Notes under the pieces: model-generated
The model's input: only the letters and a program-made list of their open reading frames with translations
The model's database searches: none
What the model was told of the DNA's origin: nothing
Part shown: in pieces, positions 46,839 to 55,563 of the stretch
Numbering within the stretch: the first letter of the stretch is position 1
How the letters are laid out: every line of letters begins with the position of its first letter
From: Nevskia sp.
GTDB taxonomy: Bacteria > Pseudomonadota > Gammaproteobacteria > Nevskiales > Nevskiaceae
Direction: 5' to 3'
Length of the DNA: 64,000 nucleotides
Assembly (NCBI GenBank): GCA_021732745.1
Contig: JAKFUK010000002.1
Span: 248,001 to 312,000 of the forward strand
Position numbers and translations under genes: made by a program

Positions 46839-47020
46839 GCTTTGGGCTGAATCCAACCACGGTACAACTGTGCGCCGCGTCTCATTTCCCGGAGCCTGAA
46901 CCCTCGCCTTCCCCCGCCTCAAAGCTGATGATCCAGTCACGCGTGACGCAGCGCACGATTGTCATCGCACTGTGACCGGCATATCGCCACAGGCGAACCG
47001 CTTTCAGGACGGGAAAAGGG

Positions 47021-49684
47021 ATGTCGAAAAAGATCGAACCGGACTTCAGTCAGGCCCCCGGGCCTGCGTTGCACAGCGCGCGCTGGCGCTTTGGCGCTTT
47101 CGAGCTGGACGAAACCCGCCGCGAGTTGCGCCGCGACGGCGAACTGCTGGCGCTGGAACCGAAACCGCTGAACATGTTGATGCTGCTGCTGCGGCATCCC
47201 GGCGAACTGGTCACCAAGAACGAATTGCTGGAAGCGCTGTGGACCGGCCGCGTGGTCAACGAAGCGGTGGTCGGCAATTGCATCGCCAGCGTGCGCGAGG
47301 GGCTCGGCAGCAGCGGTCCGCTGTGGCTCAAAACCGTGCACGGCTTCGGTTACCGCTTCGACGCGCCGGTGCAACTGATCGAGGACGACAACAAGGCCCC
47401 GACCATCGCCGCGCCCAAGCTCGATTTCCAGCCCGGCGATCAGCCGCCGATGCGCCCGAACTGGCAGTTGGTGCGGCGGCTCGGCCGCAGCGGCGATAGC
47501 TGGCTGGGCGAGCACGTCAAGACCCGCGCCCGCCGCGTATTCAAGTTCACTACTGACCCGCGCGGCCTGTCGGCGCTGAAGCGCGAAGTCACCGTGTATC
47601 GCCTGCTGCGCGAAAGCGTGGGCGACAAGGTGTGCTACGTCGACCTGCTGGACTGGAATTTCGACGAAGCGCCGTGGTTCGTCGAAGCCGAATACTGCCC
47701 CGGCGGCAGCTTGCAGGAATGGTTCGAGGCGAAAGGCGGCATCGGCAAGGTGCCGCTCGCCACCCGTCTCGACCTGATTGCCCAGATCGCCGAAGCGCTG
47801 GCCGAGATCCATCTGGTGGGCATCCTGCACAAGGATCTGAAGCCGGCCAACATCTTCGTCGTCACCGACACCGACGGTCGACCGGCCATCCGCCTCGCCG
47901 ACTTCGGCTCCAGCCGCCTGCTCGACCCGAACCGCCTCGCAGCGCTCGAAATCACCCGCATGGGCTTCACCCAGGTGATCGACGCCGATGCCGACGGCAG
48001 CAGCGGCACCCCGCTCTACCTCGCCCCGGAAGTCCTCGCCGGCCACCCAGCCACCGTCAAGGCCGACATCTACGCCCTCGGCGTGATGCTCTACCAGTTC
48101 GCCATCGGCAACCTGCGTCGGCAGTTGGCAGCGGGCTGGGAAGCCGAAGTAGAAGATGGAATCCTCCGCGACGACATCGCCGCCGCCGCCGAAGGCAACC
48201 CGGAACGCCGCCTCGCCGACGCCAGCGAATTGGCGCGCAACCTGCGCCGCCTGGAATCCCGTCGCGTTGCCCGCGAGGCCGAACGCGCTGCCGCCGAAAA
48301 AGCCGAGCGCGCGGCGCGGGCGCTGGAGCGGATGAAGGCGCGGCGGGTGGGGGTGATGGTGGCTTTTGGGGCTTTGGCGATTGGGTTTGTTACCAGCGTT
48401 ACGCTCTACATTCAGGCTACGCGGGCGCAGCATCGGGCGGAAACTGAAACCGCCCGCGCGCAAGGAATCAGCGCTTACTTGGGCCGCGACGTACTGGACC
48501 GCATATCTGCTGATCGTCCCAATGTCCGTTCGCTGACGGTCAAGGAACTGCTCGATTCCGCATCTGGGAGTATCGACGAGCGGTTTGTGAATGATCCTCG
48601 GACTGCGGCTGAGATTCATGCCTCGCTCGCGCACTCGTATGCCGCGCTCGAATACTTCGCGGATGCGCGGCGACATGGCCGCCTGGCCCTTGAAGGCTTT
48701 GCCGCGCTCGGCAAAGGAGCCTCGGACAACAAGCTGGCCCTGACTTCCCGCTTCATCATCTACAGCTACGCCAGCGGTAATCTTCGCCGTGACTTGCCGC
48801 TGATCGACGAACTGGAGCGTTCGCTGGCTGGCGAAAAGACCCCGCCGAGCGCTCGCCTCAACCTGTCTGTAGACATCGCACGCAGCCTGTACTTCCTCGG
48901 CGAATGGACGCTCGCGGAGGAGCGGATCGCCGACGTAGCAAAAGCTGCTGCGATGACGAGCGACGTCTCGAATCGCGTACGCCTCAAGCTGGCGATGGTG
49001 GCGGGCCTCATCGACAAGGCCATCGGTGCGCACGAAAAAGCCGTTAGCAATCTTCGCGAGGCCGAGAAGCTCGCTGCTGCCGATACCAATGTGCCGAGAA
49101 TCCAGCGCGTCCGGCTGGCGGTCGAACGAATCGAGGCAGAGGCAGCAACTGCGCCCTCTGCCGCCCTGCGAGAGGAAATCGAGACGCTGGTCGCCGACGC
49201 CGACTCCTGGGGCGGGGAAGGCAACGGAGAAGGCATCTTCGCGGCGCAGGTCCGGGGGCAAGTATTGCTGGCACTCGGCGAAAAGCCGCGAGCGGAAAGT
49301 CAGTTCCGTGATGTCATCGCAGCGATCAGGCTTTTCTATGGCGACGCATTGGAAGCGCAACATCTGAAGGGGCCGGCGTCCGCGCTGGCTGAATTGCAAC
49401 TCGGTGACGGACGACCCGAAGCTGCGCTCGCCACCATCAACGAAGCCTTGACTGCAACCATCGGCGAGGAGCAGCTACAGCATCCGGATATCCAGCACCT
49501 GCGCCTCATTCGTGCAGAAGCCATGGCGCGATTGACCCCGGAAAGTCCGGAGTTGCAAACCGCGATCGCGGAAGTAGGCGACAGCTTCGTCTCCCTCCCT
49601 GATTCTCATAGGTTCAATGGCCGCCTTCGAGAACTGCGCCGCATAGGACCCACTCGCGAAGTCGCGCGCTCCCCTGGCGTTTGA
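47021..49684 (+). CDS. Winged-helix / Ser-Thr kinase / TPR fusion protein
   Basis: The 887-residue protein joins three parts. Residues 20-113 form an OmpR/ToxR-type winged helix (WRFGAFELDETRRELRRDGE to LWLKTVHGFGYRF). Residues 149-410 form a Hanks-type kinase: the glycine loop is loose (RRLGRSGDSWLGEH), with Lys175 in RRVFKF, catalytic HKDLKPANIF (Asp272), DFG at 294-296 and APE at 335-337. A membrane helix (443-465) is followed by TPR-like repeats (about 490-870). It may bind DNA at one end and sense at the other, with phosphorylation between. Codon use shifts toward lower GC after about 48360. A GGG lies just before the ATG. Confidence 0.87.
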   Translation: MSKKIEPDFSQAPGPALHSARWRFGAFELDETRRELRRDGELLALEPKPLNMLMLLLRHPGELVTKNELLEALWTGRVVNEAVVGNCIASVREGLGSSGPLWLKTVHGFGYRFDAPVQLIEDDNKAPTIAAPKLDFQPGDQPPMRPNWQLVRRLGRSGDSWLGEHVKTRARRVFKFTTDPRGLSALKREVTVYRLLRESVGDKVCYVDLLDWNFDEAPWFVEAEYCPGGSLQEWFEAKGGIGKVPLATRLDLIAQIAEALAEIHLVGILHKDLKPANIFVVTDTDGRPAIRLADFGSSRLLDPNRLAALEITRMGFTQVIDADADGSSGTPLYLAPEVLAGHPATVKADIYALGVMLYQFAIGNLRRQLAAGWEAEVEDGILRDDIAAAAEGNPERRLADASELARNLRRLESRRVAREAERAAAEKAERAARALERMKARRVGVMVAFGALAIGFVTSVTLYIQATRAQHRAETETARAQGISAYLGRDVLDRISADRPNVRSLTVKELLDSASGSIDERFVNDPRTAAEIHASLAHSYAALEYFADARRHGRLALEGFAALGKGASDNKLALTSRFIIYSYASGNLRRDLPLIDELERSLAGEKTPPSARLNLSVDIARSLYFLGEWTLAEERIADVAKAAAMTSDVSNRVRLKLAMVAGLIDKAIGAHEKAVSNLREAEKLAAADTNVPRIQRVRLAVERIEAEAATAPSAALREEIETLVADADSWGGEGNGEGIFAAQVRGQVLLALGEKPRAESQFRDVIAAIRLFYGDALEAQHLKGPASALAELQLGDGRPEAALATINEALTATIGEEQLQHPDIQHLRLIRAEAMARLTPESPELQTAIAEVGDSFVSLPDSHRFNGRLRELRRIGPTREVARSPGV

Positions 49685-49729
49685 CGGCGATCCCACACCC
49701 GTTTCAGCACTTACCGAGGTATTGATCCC

Positions 49730-50401
49730 ATGACGCAAGCTACTGCCGAGCACATCACGGTTCTTGTTGCCGACCTTCACAAGGACGCGATGTTTCGAAG
49801 TGCGTTTCTCGTCGGAGACTTGGCGGCAGCAGAAGCGGTGATTACCTCGCGCACGATCGCGGGAGGAATGCGCCCATATGAGGGTATCGATTTTTCGCAT
49901 TCTCAACTCGATTCATTGCGAATCACGGCTGAGCTGCTCGGCAAGCTATTCGGAATTGATGTCAGCATTTCCAATCCGATTACCACCAACGGTCTCCAAC
50001 GCGGTTGCCCGGCGGCCGGCTGTAGCTGCCCTTGCCAATGGGGCATCGAAGTTCCCTATCAATCGACAGTCCGGATATCGATCCCCGGCAAGGAAGGGGT
50101 GGCGTTCGCGGCGGTTCTTGCTCGAATGCTGCAACTATGCATCGACACGCACGTTGACCCTTCAGTCACCTCGAACATCCTCCAGTCGCTCGCTTCGGTA
50201 ACAGAGATCTTCACAAGCAATCCGGAAACGACTATCGAAGTCGGGATTTACTTGACGCTTGGCGGTGGCACCGCGCTTACGGCGCAAAAGCCCTACTTGG
50301 CACTGATTTTGAGCGGATTGCGCGGAATCGCGAGCAGAACGGGGGAGAATGGTTACGTCGCGGAATTGGACTCGGTGTTGTCAACCATCATGACGCCGTA
50401 A
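49730..50401 (+). CDS. Protein of unknown function with a four-Cys cluster
   Basis: The 223-residue protein starts 45 bp after the kinase fusion gene and is likely co-transcribed. I recognise no family. It is soluble, with helices at both ends, and has the cluster CPAAGCSCPC (Cys93, 98, 100, 102) that could bind a metal or an iron-sulfur cluster. The C-terminal half (GVAFAAVLARMLQLCIDTHV DPSVTSNIL, and TTIEVGIYLTLGGGTAL) looks helical then strand-rich. Base composition is lower in GC than the neighbouring chromosome. It could be a substrate or partner of the upstream kinase; this is inference from position only. Confidence 0.72.
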   Translation: MTQATAEHITVLVADLHKDAMFRSAFLVGDLAAAEAVITSRTIAGGMRPYEGIDFSHSQLDSLRITAELLGKLFGIDVSISNPITTNGLQRGCPAAGCSCPCQWGIEVPYQSTVRISIPGKEGVAFAAVLARMLQLCIDTHVDPSVTSNILQSLASVTEIFTSNPETTIEVGIYLTLGGGTALTAQKPYLALILSGLRGIASRTGENGYVAELDSVLSTIMTP

Positions 50402-50410
50402 AGCCGAAGG

Positions 50411-51337
50411 TCACGCACAAGCCTGGGTGAACACTTCCACACTCCCCGCTAACGCACCCAAGTCATAACCACCCTCCAAAGAAGCCACCACCCGCCCACC
50501 AGCATGCGCATCCGCCCATTCACGGATGCGGCCGCCGATCCAGGCGTAGTCATCGAAGCTCAGTTCCAGCCCGGCCAGCGGATCATCGCCATGGGCGTCG
50601 AAGCCGGCTGAGACCAGGATCAATTCCGGCTTGAAGGCTTCGATGGCAGGTGTCCAGTGCGTCTCGACAGCCGCACGGAAGGCCGCGCTGCCATCGCCGG
50701 CCTTGAGCGGTGCGTCGACGATGTGGCGGCGCGAGGGATCGCTGACCCAGCCGGGGTAGTAGGGGTCTTGGTAGGTGTTGCAGACGAGGACGTGGGGGTC
50801 GTCGCGGAAGATGTTGGAGGTGCCGTTGCCGTAGTGGACGTCGAAATCGAGCACGGCGACGCGCTTGATACCGGACGCCAGTGCATGGGCGGCACCGACG
50901 GCGATGCTGTTGAAGAGGCAGAAGCCCATGGCCCGGCGGCGCTCGGCGTGATGGCCGGGCGGGCGCACGGCGCAAAAGGCGAATCGGCTGTTGCCGGCCA
51001 GCACTTCGTCGACGGCGAGCATCACGGCACCGGCGGCGGCTTGGGCGGCTTCGGCGCTGTGGGCGTTGAGCGCGGTGTCGGGGTCGATGCGCAGGTAATG
51101 ACCTTCCTTCGGCTTCGCGGCCAGCAGGTAATCGACCAGTTTCGGCTCGTGGACGCGGATCAGCGCGTCGCGGCCAGCCAAAGGCGCAGTGACTTGCCGG
51201 AACATTGGCAGCAGGCCGCAGGCCGCCATGTGCGCCTGGATCGCGTGCAGGCGGGCGATCGACTCCGGGTGGCCCGGCCCCATTTCGTGGCGGGTGCAGG
51301 CGGGATGGGTGATCCAGAGCGGCGAGGTGGTCTTCAT
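50411..51337 (-). CDS. Histone-deacetylase-like amidohydrolase
   Basis: The 308-residue protein has the class II HDAC/acetylpolyamine amidohydrolase fold. The entry region reads HPACTRHEMGPGHPESIARL, the catalytic pair is in RPPGHHAERRRAMGFCLFNS, and the zinc ligands are in DFDVHYGNGT (Asp and His) and SAGFDAHGDDPLAGL (Asp). EGGYDLGAL closes the site. A Tyr replaces the second His of the usual DVHHGNGT. It would remove acetyl groups from amines in the cytosol. The ATG at 51337 was chosen; the frame is open to 51493 without similarity. It is convergent with the unknown gene upstream. Confidence 0.92.
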   Translation of the reverse strand: MKTTSPLWITHPACTRHEMGPGHPESIARLHAIQAHMAACGLLPMFRQVTAPLAGRDALIRVHEPKLVDYLLAAKPKEGHYLRIDPDTALNAHSAEAAQAAAGAVMLAVDEVLAGNSRFAFCAVRPPGHHAERRRAMGFCLFNSIAVGAAHALASGIKRVAVLDFDVHYGNGTSNIFRDDPHVLVCNTYQDPYYPGWVSDPSRRHIVDAPLKAGDGSAAFRAAVETHWTPAIEAFKPELILVSAGFDAHGDDPLAGLELSFDDYAWIGGRIREWADAHAGGRVVASLEGGYDLGALAGSVEVFTQACA

Positions 51338-51468
51338 CCAGGTATTCCGCGTAGCGCCGACGATGCTGTCAAGCCCATCCACAGGGGCAATGCGGAAGTC
51401 CCACCGCAGCTGCGCTTTTCGTGGTTTGCTATTGCGACAAGACTGCCGTGACGCCCGAGGAGGCTGCG

Positions 51469-51903
51469 ATGAAACCGTTCCTGTCCGCTGCACGCCCTGC
51501 CCTGCTGGGGCTGCTGATTGCGGTGGTCGGATGGGCGCAAGCGGCCGGCGATTCAGTGACGACCGATCGCTGCGCGGTCAATCCGGCGGCCTGCGATCGG
51601 TTGCATTATCTGAAAAAGCGGTGCGCGGACGATCCCAGCACCTGCGACGAAAAGAAGGAAGCGCTGCGCGACAAGGCTCAGGAACTGCGCGAGCGCTGCG
51701 CTGCCGATCCGACCGCCTGCGAGGAAAAGAAGGAGGCGTTCCGGGAAAAGCGCCAGCAGCTTCGCGACCGCTGCGACGCCGATCCGGAAGCTTGTGAACA
51801 GAAGAAGCGGAAATTGCGCGAACGACTCAAAGCTCGTCGAGATGGCGGCATTTCACCAGCGGGCGAGACGCCGCCGATCATTCCGCCGAAGCCCGAGCAG
51901 TGA
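51469..51903 (+). CDS. Secreted Cys-repeat charged protein
   Basis: The 144-residue protein has a signal peptide (ALLGLLIAVVGWAQA) and then a four-unit repeat, each with the pattern R-C-x6-C. Cys are at 35/42, 52/59, 77/84 and 102/109; the last three units are exactly 25 residues apart (75 bp; 51619-51693, 51694-51768, 51769-51843) and read like RCAADPTACEEKKEAFREKR. The units are Lys/Glu/Arg-rich between the Cys pairs, which suggests short helices held by disulfides. GAGGAGG lies before the ATG. The tail is Pro-rich. I do not recognise the family; a periplasmic protein rich in disulfides or metal sites is likely. Confidence 0.8.
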   Translation: MKPFLSAARPALLGLLIAVVGWAQAAGDSVTTDRCAVNPAACDRLHYLKKRCADDPSTCDEKKEALRDKAQELRERCAADPTACEEKKEAFREKRQQLRDRCDADPEACEQKKRKLRERLKARRDGGISPAGETPPIIPPKPEQ

Positions 51904-51956
51904 TGACCGCCGCACCGCCGGCCTGAAGACCGCCCACCTGCGAAACGCCCACCCCG

Positions 51957-52760
51957 ATGACTGAAGCCGCGCCTGCCACCTTCACCGACGCTGCCCGCCG
52001 GGTGCCCGTGCTCGACTGGCTGCTGCTGGCGCTGGCGCTGGTGTCGATCGGCCTGCTGAGCTGGGAAACCTGGGGCAGCGTGTCGCCCGAAACCAGTGCC
52101 AAGCTCATCAAGGCCGATTACGCGATCTGCGCGATCTTCGCCGTGGAATTCCTGTGGCGCTGGTCGCGGGATGGCTGGACGCGCGGCTTTCTGGTTCGCA
52201 ACTGGTACGAAATCCTCGGCATGATTCCGGTGTCCGAGCCGGCCTTGCGCGGCTTCCGGCTGTTCCGGGTGGTGCGCATCGTCATTCTGCTGTCGCGCTT
52301 CGGCATGGCCGCCGATCGGGCGCTAGGGGACGAATTCACCTATCGACTGGTGAACCGGTTTCGGGACAGCATCATGCGTGCGATTGGCAGCCTGGTGACC
52401 ACGGCCGTGCTGATCGAGGTGTCGGACGTGCTGAAGAAAGGCACCTACACGCGCAACATCGCGCGGGCGCTGGAAGAGAACGACAGGGAGTTGCGGGCCA
52501 TGATCGCCGACAAGCTCAAGGAGCACCCGCGCACCCGGGCACTGAGCCGGATTCCGTTCTACAACGATGTGGTCAATTCAGTGATCGACACCGGCATCGG
52601 CATCGTCCACGACGTGCTCAAGGACCCGCGCACCGATGAGCTGGTGGCCGATGTGCTGCGCGAAAACGTCGATCAACTGCGCGCCGCCATCCAGGCCAAG
52701 GAAGAAGCCAGACATCAGGGCACAACTCCGGCGGCGGCGGCCCAGGACCGTCGGCACTGA
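51957..52760 (+). CDS. Voltage-sensor-domain membrane protein without a pore
   Basis: The 267-residue protein has four helices typical of a voltage sensor. S1 is about 19-38. S2 is about 50-68, with Glu64 in FAVEFLWRW. S3 is about 80-92 (NWYEILGMIPV). S4 reads ALRGFRLFRVVRIVILLSR, with Arg98, 101, 104 and 107 at every third position. No pore helix or selectivity-filter sequence follows. Instead there is an amphipathic cytoplasmic part (ARALEENDRELRAMIADKLK, and VNSVIDTGIGIVHDVLKDP). Family knowledge says voltage sensors can work without a pore, for example as proton pathways or regulators of attached domains. The role here is inference. Confidence 0.82.
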   Translation: MTEAAPATFTDAARRVPVLDWLLLALALVSIGLLSWETWGSVSPETSAKLIKADYAICAIFAVEFLWRWSRDGWTRGFLVRNWYEILGMIPVSEPALRGFRLFRVVRIVILLSRFGMAADRALGDEFTYRLVNRFRDSIMRAIGSLVTTAVLIEVSDVLKKGTYTRNIARALEENDRELRAMIADKLKEHPRTRALSRIPFYNDVVNSVIDTGIGIVHDVLKDPRTDELVADVLRENVDQLRAAIQAKEEARHQGTTPAAAAQDRRH

Positions 52761-52839
52761 CGGTGGCCCGCATTCTTTTTGTCGCCAATGACGACAGGCG
52801 GGCGGATGCGCTCCGCCTGCGACGCGAGCCCTTGCCGAC

Positions 52840-54405
52840 GTGATTCCCAGGCGCAGACGCCGACTGGCCTTGATCGCCGTGGCGGCCGTGGTGGCCGGCT
52901 TCCTGCCGTCGCTGCTGATCCTGGCGACCACCTGGCGCAAGGCGATGTCGGATGCCGCCGAGCGGATGGATCGCTACGCATCCCTGCTGGAGCATCGCGT
53001 TGACGATGTCTTCACCGCAGCGGACACCACGCTGTCCGAACTGGCGGTTACCGTGGACCGCGAATGCAGTGGCGAAACCGTCGACCAGCTGCGGCGCGCG
53101 GTCTACAACTCCCTGTACTTCCGCGAAGCCGGGCTGATCGTCGACGAGCGGCTGGTCTGCACCAGCGTGCGTCGCTACGAATCGCCGGTGCCGGTTACCA
53201 ACCGCGATCACCTGACCTGGCCGGCGCGCGGCGTCCACATCGCAGCACCGGATCTGACGCTGGAGGATCAGGTGTCGATCATCGTGCTGCGCGCAGCCGG
53301 CACCACACCGCTGCCGGGTTTCGCGGTGAACCTGCTGCTCAATCCGCGCGAGCTGATGGAGCCGATCCGCGCGGCGATCGACGAGCAGTCGATCGCCCTG
53401 AGAGTCGAACGCCAGGACGGCGCCGTGCTGGCCCGGGCCGGCAGCGCGGCGGTGATCGAGGACGGCGACAGCCTGATCCGCACGCTGCCGGCGCGTCATT
53501 ATCCGGTCCGGATCATCGTCAGCGGCTCGCGCGACGAACTGATCGAAGACTGGTGGGACAACGCCGCCATGTTCGTGGCCTTCGGGCTGGCCATGTCGCT
53601 GCCGCTGTTCCTGCTGCTGGCCAATCTCGACCGCCGCGAGCGCTCGATGGACGCCCAGCTGGTCGATGCCATCGACAACGACGAGCTGCGCGTGCACTAC
53701 CAGCCGATACACGCCAGCGACAATCTGCGCGCGGTCGGCGTTGAAGCCCTGCTGCGCTGGCAGCACCCGGGCAAGGGCCTGGTGATGCCCAATGTCTTCG
53801 TGCCGCTGGCGGAGGAGTCCGGCCTGATCATTCCGATGACCGCCTGGCTCATGAAAAAGGTGCGCGCCGATCTCGAAACCCTGCTGCGCGAGCACCCGGA
53901 TTTCTACGTGGCGCTGAACCTGAGCCCCAAGCATTTCGCCGATCCGGGCTTGCCGGCGCTGGTCCGCGAGATCTTCGGCGGCGACTTCCCGGCCGGGCGG
54001 CTGGTTTTCGAGGTGACCGAACGCGAGCTGCTGTCATCGTCCGACGATGTCGCCCGCGACGCCATCGAAGCCTTGCGCAGCTACGGTGCGCGCATCGCGC
54101 TTGATGACTTCGGCACTGGCTATTCGTCGCTGCGCTACCTCGCCCAGTACCGCTTTGATCTGCTCAAGATCGACAAGGCCTTCGTCGATGCCATCGGCAC
54201 CGAATCGGTCACTGCCGGCCTGGTCGAAGACATGGTCAAGATGGCCTGTCGGCTCAGTCTGGCGACGGTGGCCGAAGGCGTGGAGACCGATTTCCAGATG
54301 CAGCGGCTGCGCGAAGTTGGCGTCGACTACCTGCAAGGCTGGCGGCTGTCCGCCGCCTTGCCGCTGCCGGAACTGCAACGCTACCTCGATCGCGGCCGGG
54401 CTTGA
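52840..54405 (+). CDS. CSS-motif/EAL cyclic-di-GMP phosphodiesterase
   Basis: The 521-residue protein has two membrane helices (about 8-29 and 242-264) flanking a periplasmic domain with Cys pairs (DRECSGETVD and ERLVCTSVRR) like the CSS redox-sensing type. The EAL domain follows (about 270-515) with VEALLRWQHP (EAL), NLSPKHFADP, VTERELL, ALDDFGTGYSSLRYL and KIDKAFVDAI. The catalytic Glu and metal-binding residues appear intact, so it should hydrolyse cyclic di-GMP. The start is GTG at 52840. It likely lowers cyclic di-GMP in response to envelope redox state. Confidence 0.9.
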   Translation: MIPRRRRRLALIAVAAVVAGFLPSLLILATTWRKAMSDAAERMDRYASLLEHRVDDVFTAADTTLSELAVTVDRECSGETVDQLRRAVYNSLYFREAGLIVDERLVCTSVRRYESPVPVTNRDHLTWPARGVHIAAPDLTLEDQVSIIVLRAAGTTPLPGFAVNLLLNPRELMEPIRAAIDEQSIALRVERQDGAVLARAGSAAVIEDGDSLIRTLPARHYPVRIIVSGSRDELIEDWWDNAAMFVAFGLAMSLPLFLLLANLDRRERSMDAQLVDAIDNDELRVHYQPIHASDNLRAVGVEALLRWQHPGKGLVMPNVFVPLAEESGLIIPMTAWLMKKVRADLETLLREHPDFYVALNLSPKHFADPGLPALVREIFGGDFPAGRLVFEVTERELLSSSDDVARDAIEALRSYGARIALDDFGTGYSSLRYLAQYRFDLLKIDKAFVDAIGTESVTAGLVEDMVKMACRLSLATVAEGVETDFQMQRLREVGVDYLQGWRLSAALPLPELQRYLDRGRA

Positions 54406-54475
54406 GGGCCGGCACGGCTGCCGGTCACGGCGGCTATCGGCAACAATGCCGGGCCTTCCCGCCATCGAGCCCGAG

Positions 54476-55555
54476 ATGACCGATACCGCCGCCCCGCTGG
54501 ACACCGCCGGCACCGTCCGCGACGAGAACGCCTTCGATCCGCAGGCGATCCTGCCGTTCCTGAAATCGCAAATTCCCGGTCTTGCCGACGGTCCGCTGGA
54601 ACTGCGGCAGTTTCCGGGCGGGGCTTCGAACCTGACCTACCAGCTCACCATCGGCACACGGGACATGATCCTGCGGCGGCCGCCGTCGGGCACCAAGGCC
54701 AAGGGCGCTCACGACATGGGTCGCGAGTTCCGCGTGCTGGCGCGCCTGAACCCGCATTTCGCCTGCCCGAAACCGCTGGCCTATTGCGACGACGCCAGCC
54801 TGATCGGCTCCGATTTCTATGTCATGGACAAGCTCACCGGCGTGATCCTGCGCCGCGATCTGCCCGCCGGCGTCCGCTACAGCCCGGAACGCGCCCGCCA
54901 GCTCTGCCTGAACCTGATCGACACCCAGATCGCCCTGCATCAGCTCGATTACGAGGCCGCCGGGCTCAGCGACATGGGCAAGCCAGCCGGTTATGTCGGC
55001 CGCCAAGTCAGCGGCTGGAGCGAGCGCTTCGGCCGCGTGATCACCGACGACATCCCGAGCTACGAGGCGATCATCCAGTGGCTCATCAAGCATCAGCCCG
55101 AGGACTCGGCGCGGCCAGCGATCATCCACAACGATTACCGCTACGACAACGTGGTGCTAAGTGCGGACGACGCGATGTCCGTGATCGGCGTGCTCGACTG
55201 GGAAATGGCCACGCTCGGCGATCCGCTGCTTGATCTCGGCTCCTCGCTGGCCTACTGGGTGGAAGCCGGCGATCCGCCGGAGATGCAGGCCATCCGCATG
55301 CAGCCCTCGAATATCCCGGGAATGCTGACGCGGGCGGAGATCATCCGTCACTACGAGGACAAGACCGGCCGCGCCATTCCGAATGCCGACTGGTATTACG
55401 TGTTCGGCCTGTTCCGGCTCGGCGTGATCGCTCAGCAGATCTACTACCGCTACAAGCTCGGCCAGACCACAAACCCGAAGTTCAAGGCCTTTGGCCTGTT
55501 CGTGACCGTGCTGGCGCAGGTTTGCGAGCGGGTGATGGCGAAGTCGAAGATCTGA
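54476..55555 (+). CDS. APH-type phosphotransferase family protein
   Basis: The 359-residue protein has the aminoglycoside-phosphotransferase/choline-kinase-like fold seen in ACAD10-type proteins. It shows RQFPGGASNLTYQLTIGTRD, the Lys/Arg region MILRRPPSGTKAKGAHDMGR, the catalytic IIHNDYRYDNVVLS (Asp and Asn) and GVLDWEMATLGDPLLDLG. The C-terminal part contains YYRYKLGQTTNPKFKAF. The substrate is unknown; acyl-related hydroxy acids or other small alcohols are possible from family knowledge. An ATG at 54476 was preferred; a second one at 54446 would add ten residues. It is convergent with flgL. Confidence 0.88.
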   Translation: MTDTAAPLDTAGTVRDENAFDPQAILPFLKSQIPGLADGPLELRQFPGGASNLTYQLTIGTRDMILRRPPSGTKAKGAHDMGREFRVLARLNPHFACPKPLAYCDDASLIGSDFYVMDKLTGVILRRDLPAGVRYSPERARQLCLNLIDTQIALHQLDYEAAGLSDMGKPAGYVGRQVSGWSERFGRVITDDIPSYEAIIQWLIKHQPEDSARPAIIHNDYRYDNVVLSADDAMSVIGVLDWEMATLGDPLLDLGSSLAYWVEAGDPPEMQAIRMQPSNIPGMLTRAEIIRHYEDKTGRAIPNADWYYVFGLFRLGVIAQQIYYRYKLGQTTNPKFKAFGLFVTVLAQVCERVMAKSKI

Positions 55556-55563
55556 GTAGCGCG

